The position numbers and the translations under genes were made by a program. From positions 628,641 to 692,640 of the forward strand of contig NZ_KB850113.1 of NCBI RefSeq assembly GCF_000369625.1: a stretch of 64,000 nt of DNA, in the 5' to 3' direction. The DNA comes from Acinetobacter variabilis (GTDB lineage: Bacteria; Pseudomonadota; Gammaproteobacteria; Pseudomonadales; Moraxellaceae). The notes below the pieces were generated by a model. That model was given only the letters and a program-made list of their open reading frames with translations. It had not been told where the DNA came from and ran no database searches. This document shows positions 25,521-34,207 of this stretch, piece after piece (the stretch's first letter is position 1; the number at the start of each line of letters is the position of its first letter).

Positions 25521-25575
25521 CGCTTTCAGAATTTTGCAACTTCTCCACTAAGTTATCTGCAAAATCCTAAAAGCG
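25521..25575. repeat. Imperfect 18-bp inverted repeat
   Basis: Arms 25521-25538 and 25558-25575 pair at 16 of 18 positions (CGCTTTCAGAATTTTGCA against TGCAAAATCCTAAAAGCG) around a 19-base loop. It is followed by TTTGTCGG, not a T tract. Confidence 0.7.
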
Positions 25576-25803
25576 TTTGTCGGAGCGCGTAAGCATTAAC
25601 ACTTTATCATTATTGTTATAAAACCATTAAAACGTAAATTCTCGCAGCCGCCTATCACTGAAAATAGGGATATTGATCAATCACCTGTATAAAAAGTACA
25701 AATAATAATCTAATACCTGAATTGGGTATTATTCAGTGTTTAGGATGGGGAAACTCGCCCATTTATGCCTATAATAGCGTATGTATTTTGAATGGCGGCA
25801 GTC

Positions 25804-26424
25804 ATGCGCGGTTTGTATTTAATTACCAATGATGATCCTATTGAACTTCTCTTGGCAAAACTTGAAGGTGCAATGGCGACTTATGAAGTTGCGGTACTTC
25901 AGTATCGTCGTAAAAAAGTAGCGAAAGAAGATCAGGCTTACGAAATCGAATATATGAAACAAATGTGCGAACAGTACAAAGTTCCATTTGTGATTAATGA
26001 CGATTTAGAAACTGCAGTAAAATATGGCGTAGGCGTGCATTTGGGTCAGGATGATGGCTCAATTCAGGAAGCTGTTGAACGTTTGCCCAAAAATGTATTG
26101 ATTGGCCGCAGTTGTAATAATTCACTTGAGCTTGCTGAACAAGCCATTGCTGATGGGGCTAATTATGTGGCCTTTGGCGCGATCTATGCGACTGATACCA
26201 AGCCAGAAGCAGGTAATATTGGTCTGGAAACCTTAAAACAGGCCAAAAGTAAATTAAATGTACCGATTTGTGCTATTGGCGGTTTGACGGTGGAAAACGG
26301 CAAAGAAGTCATTGAAGCCGGCGCCGACCTTTGTGCAGTCATTAGTGATGTATTGGGTCGCTCAATGTCGACTGTTGGTCAACGTGTGTATGATTGGTCG
26401 GAACTGTTTGCTGAACAAGCTTAA
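25804..26424 (+). CDS. thiE: Thiamine phosphate synthase
   Basis: Joins HMP-pyrophosphate and thiazole phosphate to make thiamine phosphate. TIM-barrel motifs of the family: YLITNDDP at the start, QYRRKK, FVINDDLETAVKYGVGVHLGQDDG, LIGRSCNN, VAFGAIYATDTKPEA and the late ICAIGGLTVENG with the phosphate-binding glycine pair. From ATG 25804 the protein is 206 aa, the usual length; ATG 25792 would add four residues. It lies 39 bases before hemL on the same strand, so the two may be cotranscribed. No thi riboswitch is recognised upstream. Confidence 0.94.
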   Translation: MRGLYLITNDDPIELLLAKLEGAMATYEVAVLQYRRKKVAKEDQAYEIEYMKQMCEQYKVPFVINDDLETAVKYGVGVHLGQDDGSIQEAVERLPKNVLIGRSCNNSLELAEQAIADGANYVAFGAIYATDTKPEAGNIGLETLKQAKSKLNVPICAIGGLTVENGKEVIEAGADLCAVISDVLGRSMSTVGQRVYDWSELFAEQA

Positions 26425-26463
26425 TTTTTATTTCTTATTGTATTTTTGAGTTGAGTGATTCTC

Positions 26464-27765
26464 ATGAGTTTATCTCCAAAGCAAGAACAACTATTTAAAC
26501 AAGCCAATAAACATATTCCGGGTGGCGTCAACTCACCTGTACGTGCCTTCAATGGCGTGGGTGGTACGCCTATCTTTATCGAGAAAGCCCAAGGTGCTTA
26601 TCTGTACGATGTCGATGGCAAGCGCTATGTGGACTATGTGGGTTCATGGGGTCCAATGATTCTGGGTCATGCACATCCTGAGATTATTAAAGCGGTGCAA
26701 GATGCAGCAGTAGATGGATTAAGCTTTGGTGCACCAACCGTGCATGAAACGACTCTGGCAGATATCATTTGCGACATCATGCCGTCGATTGAGTTGGTGC
26801 GCATGACCAATTCCGGTACTGAAGCAACGATGACTGCGATCCGCTTGGCGCGTGGTTATACCGGACGTGACAAAATCGTAAAATTTGAAGGTTGTTATCA
26901 CGGTCACTCTGACTCGCTGCTGGTAAAAGCAGGTTCTGGCCTGCTAACTAAAGGCGAAGGTGAAGCAACTTCAGCGGGTGTACCTGCTGATTTTGCCAAA
27001 CATACTTTAACCCTTCCGTATAACGACATCGCTACTTTAAAAGAATGCTTTGCCAAGTTTGGATCTGAAATTGCGGGTGTGATTGTTGAGCCAGTAGCAG
27101 GGAACATGAATCTGGTGAAACCGATTGATGGTTTTCTACAAGCTATTCGTGATGTCTGTGACGAACATGATTCAGTCTTCATTATCGATGAAGTGATGAC
27201 AGGCTTCCGCGTGGGTCTTGGTGGTGCTCAAGCACATTATGGCGTGACTCCTGATTTAACCACTTTGGGTAAAATTATTGGTGCAGGGTTGCCAGTCGGT
27301 GCTTTTGGCGGTAAGCGTGAAGTGATGGAATGTATCGCGCCACTAGGTAACGTGTATCAGGCAGGTACCTTGTCGGGTAACCCGCTAGCAATGCGTGCCG
27401 GAATCGAGATGTTTAAACATCTGCGTGAGCCAGGTTTTTATGAAAAATTGACTGCACAGCTTGAAAAACTTCTTGCAGGTTTACAGGCAGCTGCGGATGA
27501 AGCAGGTATTCCATTCAAGACCCAGCAAGTGGGCGGTATGTTTGGCCTGTACTTCACGGATCAGGAAGACATCACCAGCTTTGATTCAATGCTGAAATGT
27601 GATGTTGAAGCCTTCAAAAAATTCTTTCATGGCATGTTAAGTCGTGGTGTGAACCTGGCTCCATCTGCATTTGAAGCGGGCTTTATTTCAGCTGCGCATA
27701 GTGATGAGGATATCGAATTCACAATTCAGGCGGCTAAAGAAACTTTTGCTGAAATGAAAGCTTAA
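26464..27765 (+). CDS. hemL: Glutamate-1-semialdehyde 2,1-aminomutase
   Basis: PLP enzyme that turns glutamate-1-semialdehyde into 5-aminolevulinate in C5-pathway haem synthesis. The PLP Lys is at about residue 270 in [17 protein letters not shown]. Other marks are [31 protein letters not shown] and [13 protein letters not shown]. The 433-residue length from ATG 26464 fits the family; an in-frame GTG at 26455 is not needed. It follows thiE closely and precedes a GlcG/HbpS-like gene. Confidence 0.97.
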   Translation: MSLSPKQEQLFKQANKHIPGGVNSPVRAFNGVGGTPIFIEKAQGAYLYDVDGKRYVDYVGSWGPMILGHAHPEIIKAVQDAAVDGLSFGAPTVHETTLADIICDIMPSIELVRMTNSGTEATMTAIRLARGYTGRDKIVKFEGCYHGHSDSLLVKAGSGLLTKGEGEATSAGVPADFAKHTLTLPYNDIATLKECFAKFGSEIAGVIVEPVAGNMNLVKPIDGFLQAIRDVCDEHDSVFIIDEVMTGFRVGLGGAQAHYGVTPDLTTLGKIIGAGLPVGAFGGKREVMECIAPLGNVYQAGTLSGNPLAMRAGIEMFKHLREPGFYEKLTAQLEKLLAGLQAAADEAGIPFKTQQVGGMFGLYFTDQEDITSFDSMLKCDVEAFKKFFHGMLSRGVNLAPSAFEAGFISAAHSDEDIEFTIQAAKETFAEMKA

Positions 27766-27771
27766 GTTTTA

Positions 27772-27867
27772 AATCCTCCCTAACCCTCCTTTGGAAAAGG
27801 AGGGAATTCTTAAGCTTAAAATTTAAGTTCCCCCTCTTTTAAAAGAGGGGGCTAGGGGGAGATTTAT
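27772..27867. repeat. Nested palindromic intergenic repeat
   Basis: Two short hairpins (CCCTCCTTT/AAAGGAGGG type at 27788-27808 and CCCCCTCTTTT/AAAAGAGGGGG at 27831-27852) lie inside a larger imperfect inverted repeat whose outer arms begin AAATCCTCCCTAACC and end GGGGGAGATTT. This layout is like the REP/ERIC-type elements that recur between genes; it probably also ends the hemL transcript. Confidence 0.65.
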
Positions 27868-27889
27868 ATTAAAAATTAGGAAAATCTTG

Positions 27890-28306
27890 ATGAAAACCAA
27901 ACATTATTTGACTTTAAGCGATGCTGAGTTTTTATTAAATCAGGCCTATGAATATGCGTTAGAAAATGGCTTTAATGTCAGTATTGCTGTGGTTGATGAA
28001 ACTGGTAATTTACTGGCAATGAAGCGTATGGATGGTGCATCACCGATGACAGCAAACCTGTGTCTGGAAAAAGCAAGATGTTCTGCTATTAGTCGCCGTC
28101 CGTCCAAGCTGTTTGAAGATATTATCAAAGGCGGTCAAATGGGCTTTCTGACGATGGATACTTTTTCTGGGATGTTGGAAGGTGGTGAGCCGATTATGTA
28201 TCAAGGTCAGCTCGTAGGTGCAATGGGTGTTTCTGGAGTGAAGTCTTTCCAAGATGCTGAGATTGCACAGCAGGAGATTGAAAAGTTTTTGGCTAAGCAA
28301 AGCTAA
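27890..28306 (+). CDS. GlcG/HbpS family (DUF336) haem-binding-like protein
   Basis: A 138-residue protein of the GlcG/HbpS family. Typical segments are LSDAEFLLNQAYEYALENGFNVSIAVVDETGNLLAMKRMDGA and the late GVSGVKSFQDAEIAQ. Some relatives bind haem or sit in glycolate and propanediol operons; the role here is unknown. Placement beside hemL fits a haem link but proves nothing. The ATG at 27890 is preceded by AGGAAAATCTTG, giving a reasonable ribosome site. No signal peptide is seen. Confidence 0.85.
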   Translation: MKTKHYLTLSDAEFLLNQAYEYALENGFNVSIAVVDETGNLLAMKRMDGASPMTANLCLEKARCSAISRRPSKLFEDIIKGGQMGFLTMDTFSGMLEGGEPIMYQGQLVGAMGVSGVKSFQDAEIAQQEIEKFLAKQS

Positions 28307-28480
28307 TCCAAAATAGAAATTGATCAGCTCAATTTAATAAAATCATCCAACGATGTTCCAACATGAAGCGTGGAACGTGAAATATCAACTAAAAAGCCCA
28401 ATCGCTAATGAGAGAGCTTGTCTATATACAATAAAGTTATGATTTAAAAAGGAAATCAAAATAATTTCGTATAAGGTGTA

Positions 28481-28918
28481 TTATGTTAATTTTAAATAAT
28501 CTTCATAATTCATTGTCTCTAAAACATGCAATTTATTCGTTTCTAATTTTTTCATAATTTCTGGGAGCAAAGATGCATCAGCTAAAAATAGCTGATCAGT
28601 CCTATCAAACCCACCTTGTAGCCTTATTCTTCCATTTTGAACATAAATATCCATTAATAGTTGTTCTCTTAGGCTTCGTATGACTGTGGTTTTATATTCA
28701 TCAAAATCTATTTTTTTATTATTTTTAAAAGAATACTCATCAAAAATTTGAGAATAAAAATTTAAGAATTTTTCTTCCCCATCTAAATATTCATCTAAAC
28801 TATTATTTTTTAATGCGATGTTATAGCACATGATATTAGATTGATCAGCTTCCACTTCTGAAAGCCAATGATCAAAAATAGAAATATAGATGACCATGTC
28901 CCACATAAATTTACTCAA
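28481..28918 (-). CDS. AT-rich hypothetical protein, 145 aa
   Basis: I do not recognise this protein. It is acidic and soluble, with aromatic-rich helices (FMWDMVIYISIFDHWLSEVE), and ends YEDYLKLT. Its codons are much richer in A and T than those of hemL or rapA nearby (many Ile ATA/ATT, Lys AAA, Asn AAT), which suggests acquisition from elsewhere. It faces a second AT-rich gene at 28976 across 57 bases. The size and acidity are reminiscent of immunity proteins of toxin systems, but no toxin is encoded alongside, so this is only a guess. Confidence 0.6.
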   Translation of the reverse strand: MSKFMWDMVIYISIFDHWLSEVEADQSNIMCYNIALKNNSLDEYLDGEEKFLNFYSQIFDEYSFKNNKKIDFDEYKTTVIRSLREQLLMDIYVQNGRIRLQGGFDRTDQLFLADASLLPEIMKKLETNKLHVLETMNYEDYLKLT

Positions 28919-28975
28919 ATTGTTAGAATTTTATAAGGATACATTAAGAGATTTTCATCATAGAACATATGTATT

Positions 28976-29497
28976 ATGTTAATTTTAGAGAAATTAAATA
29001 AAAATATGAGTGAAGCCAATAAAGTTCAATTTAAAGTCGAATTAGAATTATATTTAAAATCCCCAGAAGACATTCAAAAATGGGCCTTAAATACTCTAGA
29101 AAGTAATCCTTCAGATGAATTAGCTTTAGAAGTATGTTTTTTGGCTAATTCTCAAGAGGTTATTGAGTATTTTAAAAACATACATATCACTGATCTTGAT
29201 ATAAACACGAGAAACAATGTAATCCATAAATTATTGAATAAGTATGTTCTTAGTCGCATTATTTCTATTCGATCAAAAGAGGATATTTATCTTTTTTTTC
29301 AAAATATTATTTTATTTTCTAAATATTTAGAAGACAAAAAATTGAATAATTTACTCATTTCATATGATGATAAATTGTATTTAGCACTAGAAAATTATTC
29401 GCCATTAGAGCCTATGGAAGTATTTCATAACTTTATAAACGAGCTTCAAGAATGGCAAAAAACTCCATTTAACATAATGGTGGTTATACGAAATTAG
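28976..29497 (+). CDS. AT-rich hypothetical protein, 173 aa
   Basis: Unknown protein divergent from the AT-rich gene at 28481-28918. It is predicted to be mostly helical: KFELELYLKSPEDIQKWALNTLE-like repeats, then VCFLANSQEVIEYFKNIHITDLD. The pattern of short paired helices recalls HEAT or TPR-like solenoids, though no repeat is clear. The base composition is as low in GC as its neighbour. The start may be the ATG at 28976 or the later one before SEANK at 29006; no strong ribosome site precedes either. A good hairpin at 29548 could end its transcript. Confidence 0.58.
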   Translation: MLILEKLNKNMSEANKVQFKVELELYLKSPEDIQKWALNTLESNPSDELALEVCFLANSQEVIEYFKNIHITDLDINTRNNVIHKLLNKYVLSRIISIRSKEDIYLFFQNIILFSKYLEDKKLNNLLISYDDKLYLALENYSPLEPMEVFHNFINELQEWQKTPFNIMVVIRN

Positions 29498-29547
29498 AAC
29501 AATAAACGTCTGTAAAATCAAAGTGTTTTTCAAATCGATGCTAAACT

Positions 29548-29575
29548 AAAATAGCATGAACCATCATGCTATTTT
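29548..29575 (+). terminator. Hairpin after the AT-rich gene
   Basis: Perfect 12-bp stem AAAATAGCATGA/TCATGCTATTTT with ACCA loop; the T run is short and broken. Confidence 0.6.
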
Positions 29576-29594
29576 GTATTTATAAGAGCTTCCC

Positions 29595-30305
29595 ATGCTG
29601 TACCCCATGCCCAAAAAAATCCAACTCGCGCCATCTCAAGCCAAATGGCAGCTTACATCAAATGAATCTGTTTTGGTTTTAGTCGGATTGCAAAACTTGC
29701 GTATGCAGCAGGGCATACAAGACAGCGACCTGATAACTCATCTGATCCAGATCAGTAATAAAGCCAAAGCACTCGATATTCCAATCGTTGATTTGTATGG
29801 CGATGATTTAATGCAAGGTATGCAGCAACTTGGAGAATATGCTTCAACTCATTCACAACTGATTTTCGCCGGACAGATTACACCGATGCTGAAACAGATC
29901 CTGCCACATCTGCAAAGTGTGACAGAGCAAATTTGCATAATTAATGATGCAATTTTGATGCCTAGTCAGGAACAGCATATCCAGTGGGTTGAGAATATAT
30001 CGGCACAAGGTTTGCATCATATGAACAGCTATAGTCTGACCCGATTGTGGAACCTGAGTGCGCCGTCAGAATATGTATTGTCAACCAAAGGCATCATGTT
30101 AGCAGTAGCTGAACAGCTGGATATGGATGCGCTGGAAATTGATCCTTATGCTGACTTAAAACAGTATGGACTGGACTCGGTTGCGGTAGTGAGTCTGGTT
30201 GGCACATGGCGTGCGCATGGTGCTGATCTACGTTACGAAGATGTGCTGCAACACCCGTCATTACATGATTTAGTGAGCTTTGTAATGCAATCTGCACGTC
30301 GATGA
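29595..30305 (+). CDS. Isochorismatase-like and phosphopantetheine carrier fusion, orphan
   Basis: A 236-residue protein with the layout of EntB/DhbB/BasF, in which an isochorismatase domain is fused to an aryl carrier domain. The carrier part (about 165-236) is clear: ADLKQYGLDSVAVVSLVGTWR with the phosphopantetheine Ser at about residue 195. The front part (22-160) keeps the beginning of the isochorismatase fold (SVLVLVGLQN) but is short, and I cannot find the Asp-Lys-Cys catalytic residues, so it is probably inactive or only structural. No siderophore synthesis, adenylation or export gene is nearby. It is transcribed toward the RluA-family gene. Confidence 0.72.
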   Translation: MLYPMPKKIQLAPSQAKWQLTSNESVLVLVGLQNLRMQQGIQDSDLITHLIQISNKAKALDIPIVDLYGDDLMQGMQQLGEYASTHSQLIFAGQITPMLKQILPHLQSVTEQICIINDAILMPSQEQHIQWVENISAQGLHHMNSYSLTRLWNLSAPSEYVLSTKGIMLAVAEQLDMDALEIDPYADLKQYGLDSVAVVSLVGTWRAHGADLRYEDVLQHPSLHDLVSFVMQSARR

Positions 30306-30435
30306 TCGGTAATTGGGTAATTTTCTTAAAATAATCGGAAATTTCATCGCCATTTACATAAATGCGCATTGTAATTATCACTCAAGCTTTCTATCATGGC
30401 CGCCTTGTTTTTCGCGATCAGCGTGGGATTGAACT

Positions 30436-31080
30436 TTGAGTAATTTTCTAACCGAACATCTGATACATCGTGATGAAGATTTAATGGTCATCCATAAGCC
30501 TGCAGGCTTACTCACAGTGCCCGGTAAAACAGAAGATTTACAAGATTGCCTGATCAATCGCCTTATCAAATTAGAACCTAAAACTTTACTGATCCACCGT
30601 CTGGATCGAGATACTTCCGGTATCTTAGTATTTGCCTTAAGCCGTGAAGGGCAAAAATCCATCTCCCGCCAGTTCCAGGAACGCCAAACCGATAAAACCT
30701 ATCAGGCCATCGTGGCTGGAACATTAGAAGGCAAGGGTACAGTTGATGTGCCTGTCATTTATGATCCAAGCCGTCCACCACTGCATATTGCTGAACCGAA
30801 TCATAATAAGCCGGCTATTACAGAATGGCAGGCCATCGAACATTTTGAAATTCAGGGGCAAGCTGTGACCCGGGTGAAACTGACCCCGATTACCGGTCGT
30901 TCACATCAACTCCGTGTACATATGCAATATCTCGGACATCCGATTATTGGCGATACCTTATATGCAACGCCAGAGCAGCAACAGCTTAGTCCGCGTCTAT
31001 GCTTACATGCTGAGCGTTTAAGTTTTTATCATCCTAAAACAGAAGAGTTAGTTGAATTTAATTGTCCGGCTGAATTCTAG
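30436..31080 (+). CDS. RluA-family pseudouridine synthase
   Basis: A 214-residue RNA pseudouridine synthase. The catalytic motif HRLDRDTSG is at about residues 53-61, with the Asp as nucleophile; VIHKPAG and the C-terminal ITGRSHQLRVHM and HPIIGDTLY are also typical. No S4 domain is present. The size is like RluA or TruC, and the target (23S rRNA, tRNA or both) cannot be told. It starts with TTG at 30436; no ATG is available near the family's N terminus. Convergent or downstream genes do not overlap it. Confidence 0.92.
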   Translation: MSNFLTEHLIHRDEDLMVIHKPAGLLTVPGKTEDLQDCLINRLIKLEPKTLLIHRLDRDTSGILVFALSREGQKSISRQFQERQTDKTYQAIVAGTLEGKGTVDVPVIYDPSRPPLHIAEPNHNKPAITEWQAIEHFEIQGQAVTRVKLTPITGRSHQLRVHMQYLGHPIIGDTLYATPEQQQLSPRLCLHAERLSFYHPKTEELVEFNCPAEF

Positions 31081-31109
31081 GAAATACTTGTTTAATCGAC
31101 GTGAATTAT

Positions 31110-31130
31110 GCTCACTTTTTAGTGGGCTTT
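31110..31130 (+). terminator. Terminator after the RluA-family gene
   Basis: GCTCACT/AGTGGGC stem (one G-T pair) with TTTT loop, followed by a short T run. Confidence 0.5.
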
Positions 31131-31220
31131 ATGTCAAAATACATTGCTTGAAGGTGTGAAATTTTGCTCAAATGACGTTTCGTGATTGAGCCTGATATTC
31201 ATAATCTTGTACTTAAGATA

Positions 31221-31227
31221 AAGGTGG
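31221..31227 (+). promoter_or_regulatory. Ribosome binding site that sets the rapA start
   Basis: AAGGTGG lies five bases before an in-frame TTG at 31233. The resulting protein starts LQQFAIGQRW, in line with the E. coli RapA N terminus (FTLGQRW), whereas the open frame back to GTG 31182 adds 17 residues that the family lacks. Confidence 0.65.
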
Positions 31228-31232
31228 AAAAA

Positions 31233-34061
31233 TTGCAGCAATTTGCTATTGGTCAACGTTGGTTATCAGATACTGAAACAGAACTCGGTTTAGGGGTTCT
31301 CATTGATGTTGATGAGCGATCGGTCAGCATTTTATTCCCAAAAAGCGATGAAACTCGCGTCTATGCTCGCAGTAACGCACCCTTATCTCGTATCGTATTT
31401 AATGCAAATGACGAGCTGCAAGATCAGGAAGGTACGATCTGGACCGTTGAGTCAGTTGAAGATCGCAATGGCGTAGTGCGTTATCACGTGGTCCGTACTC
31501 TTGAAGATGGCACAGAAGAACGTAAAGCTTTAAATGAAACCCGTGTAGGCGCAACGATCCAGTTGTCTAAACCTTTAGACCGTTTACTGGCCAGCCAGAT
31601 TGACTATAAAGAGTGGTATGACCTGCGTATTGAAGCCTTGCTGATGCAAGCCAATATGCAAACCAGTCCATTGCGTGGCTTGGTCGGTTCGCGTGTAGGT
31701 CTGATTCCACACCAGTTGTATATCGCACATGAAGTCGGTCAGCGTTTTGCACCGCGTGTTTTACTGGCGGATGAAGTTGGCTTGGGTAAAACCATTGAAG
31801 CTGGTCTGATCATTCATCAGCAACTTAAAACTGGCCGTTCTGAACGTATCCTGATCTTGGTTCCAGATTCACTGCAATATCAGTGGATGATTGAGATGCG
31901 TCGTCGTTTCAATCTTGAATTCTCTCTATTTGATCTGGCGCGTACTGCCTCGATTAAAGAGCATGATCCTGATCTAAATCCGTTCCTGACTGAGCAGCGC
32001 ATTATTGCTTCTGTGGACTTGATGGTGGATCACGAAGATCTGCGCGAACAGGCGATTGAAGCGGGCTTTGATCTGTTGGTTGTCGATGAAGCGCATCACC
32101 TGATGTGGTCTGAGGAAGAAGGTGGCAATGACCGTTATGATCTGGTCGAAGAGCTGGCAGAGAAAACACCGGGCGTATTGTTATTGACTGCAACACCAGA
32201 ACAGCTCGGTGTAGAATCTCACTTTGCACGTCTACGTTTACTTGATCCGCAACGTTTCAGTTCATTGGACCGTTTCCTGGATGAAGAAGAGCAGTATCAG
32301 CATACCGCTAAAATCGCTGAAGTGTTGATGTCAGATCTGCCACTTGAAGCAGAGCATTTCACTGCGATTGAAAGCCTGCTTGGTCATGCGATTGAAGATA
32401 CCCCAGAGCAACGTTTCCGTGCGATTCATGAATTGCTAGACCGTCATGGTACGGGCCGTATCCTGTTCCGTAATACACGTGAGGCAATTCAGGGCTTCCC
32501 GGGCCGTGACTGTCAGCCAGCACCATTGCCAGCGCCAGAAAACTGGTCTAAAGATGGTAAATTGCGTGAGCAAATGTGGCCGGAAGAATCTCAACTCGAT
32601 GGCTCGTGGATGGAAACTGATCCGCGTGTAATGTGGTTGATGGAAAAGTTGCGTACTGATCTGAAGCATAAAAAAGTATTGCTGATTGCGCGTAGTGGTC
32701 CAGTGGTTGAAGCGCTAGAAAATGTATTACGTCTGCATGCAGGTATACGTACTGCCATGTTCCATGAGGGCATGAGTCTGCTGGAACGTGACCAGGCAGC
32801 TGCTTATTTTGCTGAAGAATCTTATGGTGCACAGATTTTATTGTGCTCTGAAATCGGTTCAGAAGGCCGTAACTTCCAGTTTGCATCTGACTTGATCCTG
32901 TTTGATTTGCCAGCCAACCCGGATGTTCTGGAACAGCGTATTGGTCGTCTGGACCGTATCGGTCAGGAAAACCGTATCCAGATTCATGTGCCTTATCTGA
33001 TGGGTACTGCGCAAGAACGTATGTTCCGCTGGTATAACGAAGCGCTGAATATTTTCAGCAACATTTCTCCAACTGCACAAACGCTGCAAGAAAACTTTAT
33101 TGTTGCTCTGAAAGATTGCCTGCTGGCAGATAAAGGACAGGAATTTGAAGATCTGCTGGAAGAAGTTAGCGTACAACGTGAAGCACTGGAAGCTGAGTTG
33201 CAGGAAGGTCGTGACCGTCTGCTTGAGTACAATTCTTGCCGCCCCGTCGTGGCACAGGAAATTGTTAATGCGCTTGAAGACTATGATGACAATACCACCT
33301 TGCCAATGTTCATGAAGCGTTTCATGGCATCGACCAATATCGATTTTGATGAACAAAGTAATGGTACGGTGATCATCAAGCCAACGGATCAGATGCAGGT
33401 ACAAGGTTTAACCCTGGATGAAGAGGGCATGACAGCCACTTTCTATCGTGACCAGGCTCAAATCCGTGAAGATGCACAGTACTTGACCCTAGAACATCCA
33501 TTCACTGAAAGCGTGATGGAAATGATCAATACCCAGGGCTTTGGTAGTACCAATGTTGCAGTCTTAAAGTCTGCAGCGTTACCACAAGGTTCTCTATTGA
33601 TGGAAGTGTGGTTCAAGGTTGATGTGGTTGCACCAAAAGCACTAAACTTGCCATCAAGCTTGCCACAACAGCTGATCCGTGTATTGCTGAGTGAAAAAGG
33701 TCAGGACTTGTCTCAGAAGATTGCGCCTGAAATCCTGAAACCATATCTACATCATTTAGATGGCAATAGCTGCCGTCAGGTAGTGAAAGCGCGCCGTGAA
33801 GTAATTGAAGCGCGTTATCAACAAGCATTGGAATTGGCTCGTTCAGCATTACCAAACTTCAAGCAGCAGGCTAAAGAAGTGTATGGTAATAAATGGCAGT
33901 ATGAAATTGACCGTCTGACTTACTTAAAACAGTTCAACCCAAGTATCCGTGAAGATGAAATCGCACGTTTACAGAAATTGCAGAAAGAAGGTTTGAGTTT
34001 GTTAGAAGGTTTATCTGTAACACCTGAAGCAATTCAGGTAATGGTCGTGGTTAAGCCATAA
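31233..34061 (+). CDS. rapA: RNA polymerase-associated ATPase RapA
   Basis: SWI2/SNF2-type ATPase that binds RNA polymerase and recycles it from stalled post-termination complexes. From TTG 31233 the protein has 942 residues, close to E. coli RapA (968). The N-terminal Tudor-like domains (GQRWLSDTETELGLG) come first. The helicase motifs follow: ADEVGLGKTIEAG (Walker A), VVDEAHH (DEAH box), LLTATPEQLG, then SEIGSEGRNFQFA and QRIGRLDRIGQ in the second lobe. The C terminus is the usual RapA-specific region. It is monocistronic with a terminator behind it. Confidence 0.97.
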   Translation: MQQFAIGQRWLSDTETELGLGVLIDVDERSVSILFPKSDETRVYARSNAPLSRIVFNANDELQDQEGTIWTVESVEDRNGVVRYHVVRTLEDGTEERKALNETRVGATIQLSKPLDRLLASQIDYKEWYDLRIEALLMQANMQTSPLRGLVGSRVGLIPHQLYIAHEVGQRFAPRVLLADEVGLGKTIEAGLIIHQQLKTGRSERILILVPDSLQYQWMIEMRRRFNLEFSLFDLARTASIKEHDPDLNPFLTEQRIIASVDLMVDHEDLREQAIEAGFDLLVVDEAHHLMWSEEEGGNDRYDLVEELAEKTPGVLLLTATPEQLGVESHFARLRLLDPQRFSSLDRFLDEEEQYQHTAKIAEVLMSDLPLEAEHFTAIESLLGHAIEDTPEQRFRAIHELLDRHGTGRILFRNTREAIQGFPGRDCQPAPLPAPENWSKDGKLREQMWPEESQLDGSWMETDPRVMWLMEKLRTDLKHKKVLLIARSGPVVEALENVLRLHAGIRTAMFHEGMSLLERDQAAAYFAEESYGAQILLCSEIGSEGRNFQFASDLILFDLPANPDVLEQRIGRLDRIGQENRIQIHVPYLMGTAQERMFRWYNEALNIFSNISPTAQTLQENFIVALKDCLLADKGQEFEDLLEEVSVQREALEAELQEGRDRLLEYNSCRPVVAQEIVNALEDYDDNTTLPMFMKRFMASTNIDFDEQSNGTVIIKPTDQMQVQGLTLDEEGMTATFYRDQAQIREDAQYLTLEHPFTESVMEMINTQGFGSTNVAVLKSAALPQGSLLMEVWFKVDVVAPKALNLPSSLPQQLIRVLLSEKGQDLSQKIAPEILKPYLHHLDGNSCRQVVKARREVIEARYQQALELARSALPNFKQQAKEVYGNKWQYEIDRLTYLKQFNPSIREDEIARLQKLQKEGLSLLEGLSVTPEAIQVMVVVKP

Positions 34062-34076
34062 AGGTCTAATGAATTA

Positions 34077-34103
34077 AAAAGCAGCTTTCGGGCTGCTTTT
34101 TTA
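34077..34103 (+). terminator. Terminator after rapA
   Basis: AAAAGCAGC/GCTGCTTTT stem with TTTCGG loop and T tail. Confidence 0.85.
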
Positions 34104-34207
34104 TGACTGAAATTTAAATCTTCATTAAGTGCTTGGTCGGGCTGTGCTAGCTGATATTTTCTGTATTGTTTAAAATCAGCACACCTAAGAATAAGAAATA
34201 AAATACC

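Larger units (their letters stand above)
24969..25803. other. Long gene-free stretch with two inverted repeats
   Basis: About 830 bases with no convincing gene. A 66-codon frame at 24993-25193 lacks coding character. The stretch holds a perfect 17-bp and an imperfect 18-bp inverted repeat, listed separately, and two similar short blocks (CTGAAATTGGGTATT near 25422 and CTGAATTGGGTATT near 25717). No TPP riboswitch was recognised before thiE. Confidence 0.5.

Noticed and set aside
25680-25803. TPP riboswitch expected upstream of thiE
   Set aside because: The conserved CTGAGA and ACC-type thi-box sequences are not found.
28355-28376. GTTCCA/TGGAAC short inverted repeat before the AT-rich gene pair
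   Set aside because: Only six base pairs with a ten-base loop; too weak to support an operator or terminator.
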